This document shows positions 25,846 to 33,874 of a stretch of DNA of 64,000 nucleotides, in pieces. The stretch's first letter is position 1, and each line of letters starts with the position of its first letter. Below the pieces are notes generated by a model, which was given only the letters and a program-made list of their open reading frames with translations, did not search any database and was not told where the DNA came from. The stretch comes from JACVRN01 sp963715565 (GTDB taxonomy: Bacteria > Acidobacteriota > Blastocatellia > Pyrinomonadales > Pyrinomonadaceae): contig OY970256.1 in assembly GCA_963715565.1 (NCBI GenBank), positions 3,596,001 through 3,660,000 of the forward strand. Reading direction: 5' to 3'. The position numbers and the translations under genes are program-made.

Positions 25846-27258
25846 CTAATCCTCGTCGTGGTCTTCGCCGTCGTAGTGCATGACGACGCGTTCGTCGTCG
25901 ACGATGGTTTCCAGATGCACGGGCCTGCCCCAGAGCGCGTGGACGTGTTCAAGCGCCTTGCGCGCGTATTTTGAATCAAGCTCGACGCCTTCATAAGCGT
26001 GGCGGAGGTACAGCTCGCGGTTACGGTTATAGTCGCCGTCAAGGACTTCCAGATAGGGGAAACCGAAGTTGGTCATGTTCGCCACCAGTTGATTGCGCAC
26101 ACGCTCCCAACGCTTTTCAGTGATCGTCCATTCCTCGTCTTCCACCAGCTCATAGACGAAGAGGTCCAGCTCCTCGCACAGATCTTCCGTCAGATAGTTG
26201 CGCAGGAAAGAGACGTCCGATTCCATCTCGCGCACCTCGAAAATCTTTTCGCGTCCCTCTCCACCATTGCGTCCGAACTTCTCTCGCTCCTCATCTGTAG
26301 GCTTATCCCACCGCCGCTCTATGTCCTCGAAAATCTTGTAGCCCAAGTAGTACGGATTCAACTGGCCCATGTGCGGCGAGACCACTCCCGAATGAAGCTC
26401 CGCAAATTCGAGGTGCTCTTTGTCATCAAGGTCCAGTTCCCTCATGATGCGCGCATGCCAGTATGAGGCCCATCCTTCATTCATCACTTTGGTTTGCATC
26501 TGCGGGATGAAGTATTCCATCTCCTCGTGGACCATAGAGATGACGTCGCGCTGCCATGGGTGCAGGTTGGGCGAGTGGCGCATGATGTAGTAGAGGATGT
26601 CTTTTTGAGGCATCTGCTCGCCCGCCGGCACTTCGTCTTCGGCTTCCGGCGCGGGTTCTTCTTTTTCGCCGAGCCTCCATAAATCATCGTAGCGCCCTTC
26701 GGCGCGGACGTGCGGTTTCTGCGCCGACGGTAAGCGCGGCTGATCGCGCTTGATAAAGAAGTTCGGGTCAATGTGTTCTTCGATGGAGAGCACGGCGTCC
26801 AAAAATCTTTCGACCGTCTTGCGCCCGTACTTGAACTCGTAGTCCATCATGCGGCCCGCGTGTGTCGAGACGCTATCCACCATCCGCCGGTTGGTCTTGG
26901 AGAAGTAGACGTTGTTCCTGAAAAAATCTACGTGGCCGAGGACATGCGCCATGACCAGCTTGTTCTGTATGGGGCTGTTGGTTTCGAGCAGAAAGCCGTA
27001 AGCGGGATTAGTGTTGATGACGACTTCGTAGATTTTCGAGAGCCCGAAATCATACATCGTCTTCATGCGGTGATAGGCTTTGCCGAAGGTCCAGTGAGAG
27101 TAGCGACCGGGCAGGGCGTAAGAGCCGATTTCGTACATCACGGTCGCGGGAACCATCTCGAAGCGCGTCGGAAACGGTTCCAGGCCGAAGCGCTGCGCGA
27201 TCTCCCAGATCTGCTCTAAAGCTTTTTCTAAATCTTTAATCTCGCGGTCCTGCATCAT
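25846..27258 (-). CDS. SpoVR family protein
   Basis: The 470-residue protein fits the SpoVR/YcgB family, with the conserved N-terminal block (VMYEIGSYALPGRYSHWTFGKAYHRMKT) and the segment LVMAHVLGHVDFFRNN. The family is named for a Bacillus spore-cortex gene, but in non-sporulating Gram-negatives it travels with PrkA-type kinase and DUF444 genes and responds to starvation or stress. It is the last gene of such an operon here, 5 bases after the DUF444 gene. The C-terminus is a charged Asp/Glu/His-rich tail (HYDGEDHDED). Biochemical activity is not established. Confidence 0.94.
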   Translation of the reverse strand: MMQDREIKDLEKALEQIWEIAQRFGLEPFPTRFEMVPATVMYEIGSYALPGRYSHWTFGKAYHRMKTMYDFGLSKIYEVVINTNPAYGFLLETNSPIQNKLVMAHVLGHVDFFRNNVYFSKTNRRMVDSVSTHAGRMMDYEFKYGRKTVERFLDAVLSIEEHIDPNFFIKRDQPRLPSAQKPHVRAEGRYDDLWRLGEKEEPAPEAEDEVPAGEQMPQKDILYYIMRHSPNLHPWQRDVISMVHEEMEYFIPQMQTKVMNEGWASYWHARIMRELDLDDKEHLEFAELHSGVVSPHMGQLNPYYLGYKIFEDIERRWDKPTDEEREKFGRNGGEGREKIFEVREMESDVSFLRNYLTEDLCEELDLFVYELVEDEEWTITEKRWERVRNQLVANMTNFGFPYLEVLDGDYNRNRELYLRHAYEGVELDSKYARKALEHVHALWGRPVHLETIVDDERVVMHYDGEDHDED

Positions 27259-27263
27259 GGAAT

Positions 27264-28430
27264 CTATAGCTCGTTCTTCTTGCCGAAAAATTGTTTGAGC
27301 GCTGGATAGACGTCTTCCTTATCGTCAATCCTGACGCCGACGAAACGCTCCTTCTGCTTGAGCCGGTCGTTGAAGATGGAAAGCAGCGCGCCCGAAGAGC
27401 GGCGATAGCTGCTTGCTCCTTCCTCACCGATTTCGCCGTAGCCGAAGAGATTGCAGGTCTGAATCAACTGGTCTGCTAACCGTACGGCCTCTTCGTTATC
27501 GGAATAATAATTGTCGCCGTCGGAAAAATGGAACGGGTAGATGTTCCAATCCCTCGGGCTGTAGCGATGATCAATGACATCGAGCGCCAACTGGTAGGCG
27601 CTTGAGACCACCGTGCCGCCCGACTCGCCCTGCGTGAAAAATTGTTCCTCCGAGACCTCGCGCGCTTCCGTGTGGTGCGAGATAAAAACTATCTCGACGT
27701 TGTCATACTTGGTGCGCAGGAATCTGACCATCCAGAAGAAGAACGAGCGCGCGATATACTTTTTGAACTCGCCCATGGAACCACTTACGTCCATCATACT
27801 GATGACGACGGCGTTTGATTCGTAGCGTTGTCTTTCTTCCCAGGTCTTAAAGCGAAGGTCCTCTTTTTTGACGTCGCCGAATTGCGGGCGGCCCTTCTCG
27901 CGTGCGTTGCGCTTGATGTTCTCCATGATCATCCGGCGCTTGTCTAAATTTGCCATGACGCCTGTGCGGCGTATCTCGTTAAATTGCGTGGCCTTCGAGG
28001 GCACGGCTTTTTTGGCTTTCTCTTCTAGAAAGGGGAGTTGCAAGTCTTCAAAGATGAGCGCGGCGATTTCGTCTATCTGGACTTCTGCCTCGTAGTATTC
28101 GCCGCCGCCTTCCTGGCCCGCAGGCCCGGCTCCGCGCCCGCTGCCGCCTCCGCCCGGCTGGCCTTCGCGCGCGATGACGTCGCCGACGCGCGTGCGCCCA
28201 TCCCCTTGTCCGACATGCTTTCGTTTGCGGAAGTCGTAGCGGAACTTGTACTCGTCCAGAGCGCGTATAGGAACTTTCACGGTGCGCTTGCCGTCGGAAA
28301 GAATGATGGCTTCATTCGAGACGATGGAGCCCAAATTCTTCTTGATAGCTTCGCGCACGCGCTCCTTGTGGCGCTCCTGGTCCATGATGCCTTTGCGCTG
28401 TAGCGACCAATCGTTGCGTTGGATGGACAT
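27264..28430 (-). CDS. DUF444 (YeaH/YhbH) VWA-like protein
   Basis: The 388-residue protein has the DUF444 layout: a basic N-terminal region, a Gly-rich linker (GQPGGGGSGRGAG near residue 95) and a C-terminal von Willebrand factor A-like domain with the metal site DVSGSM and the partner motif SDGDNYYSDN. In Enterobacteria its homologue YeaH works with the kinase YeaG, and in Bacillus YhbH neighbours prkA. This context matches: prkA lies upstream and spoVR downstream on the same strand. It probably acts as an adaptor or assembly factor for the PrkA kinase. Confidence 0.94.
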   Translation of the reverse strand: MSIQRNDWSLQRKGIMDQERHKERVREAIKKNLGSIVSNEAIILSDGKRTVKVPIRALDEYKFRYDFRKRKHVGQGDGRTRVGDVIAREGQPGGGGSGRGAGPAGQEGGGEYYEAEVQIDEIAALIFEDLQLPFLEEKAKKAVPSKATQFNEIRRTGVMANLDKRRMIMENIKRNAREKGRPQFGDVKKEDLRFKTWEERQRYESNAVVISMMDVSGSMGEFKKYIARSFFFWMVRFLRTKYDNVEIVFISHHTEAREVSEEQFFTQGESGGTVVSSAYQLALDVIDHRYSPRDWNIYPFHFSDGDNYYSDNEEAVRLADQLIQTCNLFGYGEIGEEGASSYRRSSGALLSIFNDRLKQKERFVGVRIDDKEDVYPALKQFFGKKNEL

Positions 28431-28446
28431 CTTCCAAACACCTCTC

Positions 28447-29439
28447 TTACACGCTCAAGGCTGCTCGTCGTGCGCCCTCAGCTTCTATGGCGTTCGCGCT
28501 CCTACAAAAATCCACGATTAATTGCGCGAAGTCCTGCGGGTACTCTTCCTGCGGCAGATGCCCGCACTGGCGAAAGACTATGAGCCGCGCCTGCGGGATA
28601 GCGCGGTGCAAGTAGTGACCGTTACGTATAGGAATCTCCGCGTCCTGCTCGCCCCAGATAAGCAGCGTGGGCTGATGTATGAGATGCGCGTCGCGGCTGA
28701 TGCGCTCGGCGCGCCACTGGCGCAGCATACGGAGCGCGGCGCGCTGTGTGCTCGACGTGCGCAAGTGACGGTGATGCGCTTCGAAACGCTCGTTATTAAT
28801 TTCTTTGACGCTGATACGATTGCGACGCATGCGGCTGCGCACGAACGGCGCGAAGTCCAGCAGCAAGGGCGACATGAGATCGCCCACCACGGGCGAGCGC
28901 CCTAGACGTAGCAGCGGACGCTTTTTCACTTCGTCGTTGACCACAGCGCCTACGAGCACAAGCCGCCGAACGCGCGACGGATAATCGAGCGCGCAGGCGG
29001 CGGCTATCGCTCCGCCGTAAGAGTTGCCGACGAGCGCGGCCTCTTGAATCCCAAGCTCGTCCATGAGGCCCATGATGAGGCGGGCGTGCCACTCTATGGT
29101 GTAATCGCCGTCGGGCGGTTTGGCGGAAAAGCCGAAGCCCGGAAGGTCAACCGCGATGACGCGAAAGCCTGCATCCGCGATGGGCATGAGCACTTCACTC
29201 CAGACTACGGTGGAAGCTGTGAAGCCGTGTATCAGGATGATGACGGGAGCATCCCTTTCACCAGCCTCCTGATAATGAAGGCGAAGCCCCTCAACATCCG
29301 CAAAGCGCGAGCGCTCGGCGTGATGCAGGCTCCTGGCGTGCTCGGCCCACTCTACATCCTTCGGGCGCGTCAGCATCTTGACGGCCACCGCAGCGCCCGC
29401 CAGCCCCGTCGCCCCTGCAATCCAATAGCGTGTCTTCAT
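28447..29439 (-). CDS. alpha/beta hydrolase
   Basis: The 330-residue protein has an N-terminal hydrophobic segment (about 5-22), likely a membrane anchor, then an alpha/beta-hydrolase fold: oxyanion HGFTAS, nucleophile elbow GNSYGG, acid in WGEQDAEIP and a late catalytic His (QCGHLPQEE). The substrate cannot be told from the sequence; haloalkane dehalogenase-like and C-C hydrolase-like members look similar. Its start overlaps the stop of the KOW-domain gene by four bases (ATGA) and it lies between prkA and the DUF444 gene. It therefore seems to be part of the stress operon, which is unusual for this gene set. Confidence 0.9.
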   Translation of the reverse strand: MKTRYWIAGATGLAGAAVAVKMLTRPKDVEWAEHARSLHHAERSRFADVEGLRLHYQEAGERDAPVIILIHGFTASTVVWSEVLMPIADAGFRVIAVDLPGFGFSAKPPDGDYTIEWHARLIMGLMDELGIQEAALVGNSYGGAIAAACALDYPSRVRRLVLVGAVVNDEVKKRPLLRLGRSPVVGDLMSPLLLDFAPFVRSRMRRNRISVKEINNERFEAHHRHLRTSSTQRAALRMLRQWRAERISRDAHLIHQPTLLIWGEQDAEIPIRNGHYLHRAIPQARLIVFRQCGHLPQEEYPQDFAQLIVDFCRSANAIEAEGARRAALSV

Positions 29440-29645
29440 CGTTTCTCTTCGCCCGTCGAACCCTCTTTGAGATTTAACTTCTCGGCCCCGGAAAATTTAA
29501 TCCGCATGGGAGATTGTCGCCCGTAAATATTGACCTTCACTTTGAGGAGCGAGCGCGCTTGATTAATGCCCTCAATTCTACCGGTGAAAGCAGCAAACGG
29601 CCCGTCCTTGATTCTCACCATCTCGCCCAATCTGAAAGTGGGCAT
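29436..29645 (-). CDS. small KOW-domain protein (NusG C-terminus-like)
   Basis: The 69-residue product is essentially one KOW module (GEMVRIKDGPFAAFTGRIEGIN then KVKVNIYGR), matching the ribosome- and Rho-binding C-terminal domain of NusG but without the NusG N-terminal domain. I start at ATG 29645 with a GAGGT site nearby; the frame continues upstream without support. It overlaps the hydrolase gene by four bases and follows prkA. It could bind S10 or Rho, or act as a small antiterminator-like factor for this operon. Confidence 0.85.
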   Translation of the reverse strand: MPTFRLGEMVRIKDGPFAAFTGRIEGINQARSLLKVKVNIYGRQSPMRIKFSGAEKLNLKEGSTGEEKR

Positions 29646-29765
29646 CGTCCTGACCTCTTCCTCCTTTGAGAAAAACGCCCGCACCTCTCAAATGAAAAGC
29701 GCGGGCGTCTTCCCTGTTAACAATTCCGCCACTCGGGGCGACGTGTGTGCGACGCTCATGCCCGG

Positions 29766-31703
29766 CTAACGCGAGAGCAGCGTGCCGACGTAGGTCAAAA
29801 GCTCGTTGGCGCAGACCGGGCAATAGCCGTGCTCGCGCACGAGTCGGTCCACGACCTCGTTGATGCGGCGCAACTGGTCCGGGTCGGGCGTCTTCGCACT
29901 GGTTGTGATTTTCACGACGTCCTTGAGGTCCGAGAAAATCTTCTTCTCGATGGCCTCTTTGAGACGCTCGTGAGAGTTGTAGTCGAAGGTTCTTCCTTTA
30001 CGCGCGTAAGAGCTGATGCGAATCAGAATCTCCTGCCGGAATGTGTTCTTGGCGTTCTCCGTGATTCCGATCTGCTCCTCTATGGAGCGCATCAGTTGCT
30101 CGTCCGGGTCCATCTCCTCTTCGGTGATGGGGTCTTTGATGCGTTCCTTGTTGCAGTAGGCTTCGACATTATCGAGATAGTTGTTGCAGAGCGTGCGCGC
30201 CATCTCCTCGAAGGAGTAGACAAAGGCGCGCTGGACTTCGATCTTGGCAATCTCGTCGTACTCTTTGCGCGCGAGCGAAATCAGATTCAGATAGCGTTCG
30301 CGCTGGTCCGGGCTGATGCCTGTGTGCTGTTCAAATCCATCCTTGATGGCGCGCAGGGCGTCAATCGGGTTGATACAGGTGATGCCGTCGCGCACCAGAG
30401 CGGACGAGAGACGATTGATGATGTAGCGAGGAGAAATGCCGTCCATGCCTTCGCGCACGGCTTCGTCCTTCAATTCGCGCACGTCCTTGGACTTGTAGCC
30501 TTCGACGTCCTCGCCGTCGTAGAGCTTCATCTTTTTGACGATGTCCACGCTCTGGCGCTTGGGTTCTTCCAGGCGCGTCATGACGGCAAACATCGCCGCG
30601 ACTCTTAAAGTGTTCGGCGCGATGTGGACGTTGCGCAAAGCCTCTGACTGTTTGAGGAGCTTGTCGTAGATGCGCTCCTCCTGCGAAACACGCAGGTTGT
30701 AAGGGACGCGCACGAGGATGATGCGGTCTTGCAGGGCTTCCGACTTACGGTTGCCTGCAAAGCTTATGTACTCGTTTTCGTTCGAGTGCGAGACGATGAC
30801 TTCGTCCGCGTAGATCATGGCAAAGCGGCCCGTCTTAATATTCTGTTCCTGCGAGAGCGTCAGGAGCGAGTACAAAAATTTCTCGTCCACCTTGAGCATC
30901 TCTACAAATTCCATGAGGCCGCGATTGGCGATGTTCAATTCGCCGTCGAAGCGATAGGCGCGCGGGTCTGATTCGACACCGACCTCGCCGATGGTCGAAA
31001 GATCAATCGAGCCTGTCAGCTCCGTAATGTCTTGTGATTTAGGGTCTGAGGGCGCGAAGGTTCCGATGCCTATGCGCTCCTTTTCGGAGAAGACCATGCG
31101 CTCTACACGCACGTCCTCGTGTCGGCCCTGATAGTTATGCTCCAAAGCATAACGGCATTGCGGGCAGAGGTCGCCTTCGATGTAGATGCCGTAGTGCTTC
31201 AATATCTCCGGGCGCAACTCGTTCGGGATAAGATGCAGCGGCTCCTCGTGCATGGGGCAATCTTTGATAGCGAAGAGCGCGCCGGTTTCGGTCTGCGTCC
31301 AGTTTTCAAGACCGCGCTTGAGCATCGAGACGATGGTTGACTTGCCGCCGCCCACCGGGCCCATCAAGAGCAGTATGCGCTTGCGGACTTCCAGGCGTTG
31401 CGCTGCCGATTTGAAATATTCGACGATGCGCGCAATCGGCTCCTCTATGCCGAACAGCTCTGTGGCGAAGAAGTTGTAGCGTGCCACTTCGTCGCGCGTG
31501 CCCTCGTTGAGCTTGTCCACGCCCGCCGCGTGAACCATGTCGTTGATGCGCGCGTGCGAGAGCTGGGCCAGCTTGGGGTTCTGCGTGACCAGCTCGAAGT
31601 AGTCGCGGAAGGAGCCTTCCCACCTGAGCGCTTCGCGCTCGCGACGCAGATTCTCCAGCCGTTCGCTGATATTGAATTTATTATTGCCATCCTGCTCTTG
31701 CAT
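29766..31703 (-). CDS. prkA: PrkA family serine protein kinase
   Basis: PrkA/YeaG proteins are AAA+-fold kinases or ATPases involved in stress and stationary-phase adaptation. The product from ATG 31703 is 645 residues, normal for the family. It has the N-terminal PrkA AAA block with Walker A GPVGGGKST, conserved segments DCPMHEEPLHLIP and ELTGSIDLSTIGE, and the C-terminal PrkA domain (VQRAFVYSFEEMARTLCNNYLDN). I prefer this start because the longer frame upstream is Arg/Pro-rich and unlike the family. It is the first gene of a five-gene operon with KOW, hydrolase, DUF444 and SpoVR genes. Confidence 0.96.
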   Translation of the reverse strand: MQEQDGNNKFNISERLENLRREREALRWEGSFRDYFELVTQNPKLAQLSHARINDMVHAAGVDKLNEGTRDEVARYNFFATELFGIEEPIARIVEYFKSAAQRLEVRKRILLLMGPVGGGKSTIVSMLKRGLENWTQTETGALFAIKDCPMHEEPLHLIPNELRPEILKHYGIYIEGDLCPQCRYALEHNYQGRHEDVRVERMVFSEKERIGIGTFAPSDPKSQDITELTGSIDLSTIGEVGVESDPRAYRFDGELNIANRGLMEFVEMLKVDEKFLYSLLTLSQEQNIKTGRFAMIYADEVIVSHSNENEYISFAGNRKSEALQDRIILVRVPYNLRVSQEERIYDKLLKQSEALRNVHIAPNTLRVAAMFAVMTRLEEPKRQSVDIVKKMKLYDGEDVEGYKSKDVRELKDEAVREGMDGISPRYIINRLSSALVRDGITCINPIDALRAIKDGFEQHTGISPDQRERYLNLISLARKEYDEIAKIEVQRAFVYSFEEMARTLCNNYLDNVEAYCNKERIKDPITEEEMDPDEQLMRSIEEQIGITENAKNTFRQEILIRISSYARKGRTFDYNSHERLKEAIEKKIFSDLKDVVKITTSAKTPDPDQLRRINEVVDRLVREHGYCPVCANELLTYVGTLLSR

Positions 31704-32060
31704 AGCCCTTTGTACCTCTTTATGTTGGCTCACGCGCGCGCGTGGACGGCGTGGGGGATGCACGCCCTTCTTGATCCGTGTCGGAGCGCGGCGCGGGTGG
31801 CGGGAGAAGAGAAAAGCCCACGGGGACGCGCTCTCACTATCAGGATTGGTCTTGCGGCTTGGGGATGCGGCCATCTCGTGCGCGCTGTCCGAAGAGCGCC
31901 GTGTCGCCCGAGAAGCGGCGCGACCTTTCCAAATAATCTAATCTTCGATTTTCAAAACTGGAGCGGGAGGGGAGCGCATCAGTCGCTCATGTTGGAAGCA
32001 AGACGGGCTTCCCTTGCTCTCGAACAAGTATAGCACACCGTACAAGGGTGCTCGTCATGC

Positions 32061-33020
32061 TTATTTTTCCTCCGCCCCGAGGACAACCACCGGGCGCAAA
32101 GCCTCGCGCCCTTCGTCATAAATGCTGACGGCGAGGAGATTACCCACCTCATCGCGCAGCCGCACATGCTCGCCGTCCCTGTACAGAGCCGCCTCGCTTC
32201 GGTCCAGGCGAAGCGGAACGCCGTTCATGGTACGGCGCGCCTCCTCAGAGGTTAGATGCCGAAAAGGCATTGGAGAGAGCGCCGCGTCCGTAGAAAGGAG
32301 CGCGCCCGCCGCCTCGCCCGCTTCGACCAGCTTTTCCAGTTCTTCAAGCGTCAACGCATTGTCGAGGTCGAAGCCGCCCGCGCGCGTACGCCGCAAAGCT
32401 GAGAGATGCGCGCCGACGCCGAGCCGCGCGCCTATCTCTTCGGCCAGCACGCGCACGTAAGTTCCCGCCGAACACTCGACGCGAATCTTCAGCTCACACG
32501 TTCCATCCTCAAGAGGGACGAGCAACTGCCCTTCATGACGGACGGCTTCAAGCTCATAAATCGTCACGCGCCTCGCCGCGCGCTCGACCTCAAGCCCGCG
32601 CCGCGCCAGCTCATAAAGTTTTTTCCCCTCTATCTTTTTAGCCGAATACATAGGCGGTACTTGCTCTATCTCCCCGCGCAAAGAACCGAGCGCCTTCTCT
32701 ATCTCCTCCTCGCTCCGCGCACGCACCCTATCCCGTATAGCTTCGCTTTCATCGTCTATTGTTTTCCGCGCACCCGTCACATCGCCCGTCAACGTCTCGT
32801 AGCCAAACCTCACCACGGCTTCATACTCTTTGACATCACCAGCCAGAAATTGTGCCAGCCGCGTTGCGCGCCCGACCATCACGACCAGCACGCCCGTCGC
32901 AAACGGGTCGAGCGTTCCCGTGTGGCCCACACGTTTGGTGCGCAGGACGCGCCGCACACGCGCCACCACGTCGTGCGAGGTCCATCCTTCGGGCTTGTCT
33001 ATGATGAGAAGACCGTCCAT
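32061..33020 (-). CDS. truB: tRNA pseudouridine(55) synthase
   Basis: TruB converts U55 of the tRNA T-loop to pseudouridine. The 319-residue protein shows the family start GLLIIDKPEGWTSHDVV and the catalytic motif GHTGTLDPFATGVL with Asp38. It has the usual TruB core and a C-terminal RNA-binding tail of PUA type. I start at ATG 33020; codons upstream lie in low-complexity repeat words (GATTTTGGATTTTTGATTTTG). The gene lies head to head with recX, about 70 bases apart, so they may share a regulatory region. Confidence 0.95.
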   Translation of the reverse strand: MDGLLIIDKPEGWTSHDVVARVRRVLRTKRVGHTGTLDPFATGVLVVMVGRATRLAQFLAGDVKEYEAVVRFGYETLTGDVTGARKTIDDESEAIRDRVRARSEEEIEKALGSLRGEIEQVPPMYSAKKIEGKKLYELARRGLEVERAARRVTIYELEAVRHEGQLLVPLEDGTCELKIRVECSAGTYVRVLAEEIGARLGVGAHLSALRRTRAGGFDLDNALTLEELEKLVEAGEAAGALLSTDAALSPMPFRHLTSEEARRTMNGVPLRLDRSEAALYRDGEHVRLRDEVGNLLAVSIYDEGREALRPVVVLGAEEK

Positions 33021-33092
33021 CAATTTTAGATTTTGGATTTTTGATTTTGGATTTGCAAACATTTTTATCTCTGGGCTAGAGTTTAAAAAGTC

Positions 33093-33671
33093 ATGCGGAA
33101 ACGTAACTGGAAACCGAAAAAGGCGGGCGATGCGGCTCGCGTTGAAGAGAATGAGCGCGAGGCGCGGCCCGTCGATCCTGAAAAGGCGCGTGCGCGCACG
33201 ATGCAGCGCGCCGTCAAGCTGCTCGCGGCCAAGCCTCGCTCCGTGGAAGAGCTGCGCGAGCGCCTGCTTGAAAAAGAGTGGACGAATGAAGAGGTGGTCG
33301 AGGGAGTGCTACAGAAGCTTGGCGAATACGGCTACCTGAATGACGAGCGTTACGCCTTTGGCTACGCCTCCTATCGCGTGCGCCAGAAGCCTGTCGGACG
33401 CCAGCGACTACAGCGCGACCTACAGATGAAAAAGGTCTCGCGCGAGACCACCACGGAAGCCCTCGACCTCGTGTTTCAGGAGACGCCCGAAGAAGAATTG
33501 ATAGACCGCGCGATAGCGAAACGCACGCGCCTACGGGGCCGCCCCACCACGCGTGCCGAAGTCAAAAGCCTCTTCGACCATCTACTGCGCCAGGGTTTTT
33601 CCTACGAGCTTGTCAGCAACAAGGTACGCGCCGCGTCCGCCATCAGCACTGACGAAGACGAAGTCTCATAA
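33093..33671 (+). CDS. recX: RecX family regulatory protein
   Basis: RecX binds and inhibits the RecA filament, limiting recombination. The 192-residue product has an N-terminal basic tail and three helical RecX repeats (for example KLLAAKPRSVEELRERL, YGYLNDERYAFGYASYRV, GRPTTRAEVKSLFDHLLRQGFSYELV). Length and motif order are normal for the family. No recA is in the window. A word hairpin follows the stop. Confidence 0.93.
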   Translation: MRKRNWKPKKAGDAARVEENEREARPVDPEKARARTMQRAVKLLAAKPRSVEELRERLLEKEWTNEEVVEGVLQKLGEYGYLNDERYAFGYASYRVRQKPVGRQRLQRDLQMKKVSRETTTEALDLVFQETPEEELIDRAIAKRTRLRGRPTTRAEVKSLFDHLLRQGFSYELVSNKVRAASAISTDEDEVS

Positions 33672-33672
33672 C

Positions 33673-33768
33673 TTCACCGCAGAGACGCAGAGAGAGCGGA
33701 GTTAACGCAGAGAGTGTTGAATCATTTTCTCTGCGCGTTCTCCGCGTCCTCTGCGTCTCTGCGGTGAA
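33673..33768. repeat. word hairpin (CAGAGACGCAGAGAG type)
   Basis: Arms TTCACCGCAGAGACGCAGAG and CTCTGCGTCTCTGCGGTGAA enclose further AACGCAGAGAG / CTCTGCGCGTTCTCCGCG words. It begins 2 bases after recX and lies upstream of alaS. Similar wording is seen in genomes of unrelated phyla, as far as I recall. Confidence 0.88.
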
Positions 33769-33874
33769 TACTATTTGAAAGGGCTTCACTCCCGTTCTCC
33801 ACGGCAATTTCGCTCACTCGCTTCCCGCGTGCTACACTTGTTGTTTAATCAAAAAGGGATAGGATTTGTCTGAT

